DNA of 57,088 bases from Gracilariopsis chorda (Eukaryota > Rhodophyta > Florideophyceae > Gracilariales > Gracilariaceae). Location: assembly GCA_003194525.1 (NCBI GenBank), contig NBIV01000329.1, positions 1 to 57,088 on the forward strand, written 5' to 3'. Each line of letters starts with the position of its first letter. The first letter of the stretch is position 1. Below are positions 55,971 through 57,088 of the stretch, in pieces. The position numbers and the translations under genes were made by a program. The notes under the pieces are model-generated. The model did no database searches. It had not been told where the DNA came from and was given only the letters and a program-made list of their open reading frames with translations.

Positions 55971-57088
55971 GATACTTCTTCTCTGCTTCTTTACTAGAAT
56001 CTAATCCAGAATACCGGTGCCAATCAATACATCTCAAACTTTCGTGCGTAGAACAACTTTCATCTTCCGGGACCGCATGTTGGTCTTTGTATGCCTTGAA
56101 TTGAAGGAAAACGTAGCTTATATACTTTCAACAAGATCGTTCTTTATAAATTCTACGTAAAAGCTCCGCGTAAAAAGGATGCTACAAACTTGTTACGCTT
56201 TAATGTGGGGAATAATATGTGCAGTTGCGACGGGAAGGATGTAGTGCGGTACTTGAAAGCAACTTTGTTCTTTTTACCCAGATCAAGCTAGATCTATCGC
56301 TGCTGATACTGTTCTTACAGACTTGGCTACTTAGCTGTTCGACTGTTTTCTTACATCCAGCTTGGTGGTGAACTTCCTCTCTGAGAAACTCCACTGGTCG
56401 CTATCTACTCATGTGGTAGTATGGTAGGTGATGAACAGACCTCGAGGTTCGACCAGACTGCCTGCACAGACAGGCATCATTGTCCGACATGGAAAGCCAC
56501 GCAAATGCGCCAACCAGGATATGGTAAAATATCCTGATGTTTTCCTCAATGCAGTATTCTTGCTGCAGCGTGACAACCCATTCTTCGAACCGATTCTGTG
56601 TTGTCAGTTCTTAATTATCCCCATCTGCATCTTCCTGTTCTCCCGATCACCTGCGCCACCATTCCGAATGAATCTCCATGCCGTGTCGACCAGTTCGTTT
56701 CATACTGTTTTCGAACAGCAAGTTTGTGACCAGATTCTTCTTCTCGTGATAGAAATGGGTGGCAAACTTTTTTAGCTCGTTGGATTGCTCTTGGTCACCA
56801 GCGCATCAGCTTTATCAGTTTTGCAAAAATAATTGCAGATACTTGATACTGGTGTCAAATGGATGTGAAAGAGATGGCTATTATATCTTATAGCGCGCAG
56901 AGTCAAGGCCCTTGTTCACAGGCTGGAAGCTTGCAAGTTGACACTTATGGCTCGCGATTTCGATATAGCCAGGAAATATTTTGCGTACTCAGTCCTGGTG
57001 ATGTAGTCGAACATCCATAATATTCCACATTTCGAACCGGAGTTCCCTGTCGTGGATTGTCATTTCTTTAATCACATTGTAGTGATAG
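55971..57088. other. Right-hand flank, no gene recognised
   Basis: A 115-codon plus-strand frame (56428-56775) has a hydrophobic centre (FEPILCCQFLIIPICIFLFS) but no known domain, and continues out of frame to the edge. The part next to copia gag may be its 5' leader and LTR; TATATAAGC is visible on the minus strand near 56115-56125. I assign nothing. Confidence 0.3.

Noticed and set aside
56428..56775. 115-codon frame with a hydrophobic core at the right edge
   Set aside because: No recognisable domain, and the text continues out of frame; left unassigned.
1..57088. tRNA, rRNA, CRISPR arrays or bacterial operon signals
   Set aside because: None seen on either strand; the tRNA-like bases are only the primer-binding sites of the LTR elements.

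Overview
This is nuclear DNA of a eukaryote, most likely a red alga. It is AT/GC-mixed, full of decayed transposons, and holds few host genes. The main taxonomic clue is an intronless, secreted vanadium-haloperoxidase-type gene, a class typical of marine algae. The Ty3/gypsy chromoviruses, Ty1/copia element and Helitrons fit a TE-rich algal island. The taxon call is inference, not proof.

Layout. (1) 1 to about 3142: 5' end of a minus-strand Ty3/gypsy element (E1: gag, PBS, 5' LTR) that runs off the left edge. (2) About 3143-6203 and 14463-15378: Helitron A (plus strand; Rep-type HxH motif and PIF1 helicase). It is split inside a helicase motif by a complete but internally deleted chromovirus E2 (6204-14462, minus strand). 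(3) 15426-17353: minus-strand glutamate-receptor-like membrane protein gene, broken by two adjacent TAG codons and a later frameshift. (4) 19345-20940: intact haloperoxidase-like gene with a TATA box. (5) 26303-28200: a second, ruined haloperoxidase copy entangled with a 501-bp inverted repeat that I could find no mismatch in. (6) 28779-29633: intact minus-strand C2H2 zinc-finger gene with a TATA box. (7) 30655-32842: three copies of a dispersed hairpin-bearing repeat. (8) 33460-33988 and 44861-46564: Helitron B, split by the full-length chromovirus E3 (33989-44860, minus strand, 5-bp target duplication AATGT). (9) 46560-47155 and 55330-55970: minus-strand Ty1/copia remnant, split by chromovirus E4 (47156-55329, plus strand). 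(10) 55971-57088: no gene recognised.

Main observation. In E2 and E3 the space between the end of pol and the 3' LTR holds a long gene on the opposite strand to gag-pol. The two antisense genes share layout: a Pro-rich N-terminus, an aromatic globular core, a Pro/Ala/Ser/Val-rich linker and a helical C-terminus. Their cores look collinear by eye. E4 has a Pro/Ala/Ser-rich antisense frame at the same place. This suggests an inherited convergent accessory gene in this chromovirus lineage. All four elements also share an unusual primer-binding-site consensus beginning TGGTYTY. The element genes all carry stops or frameshifts; only the haloperoxidase and zinc-finger genes look intact.
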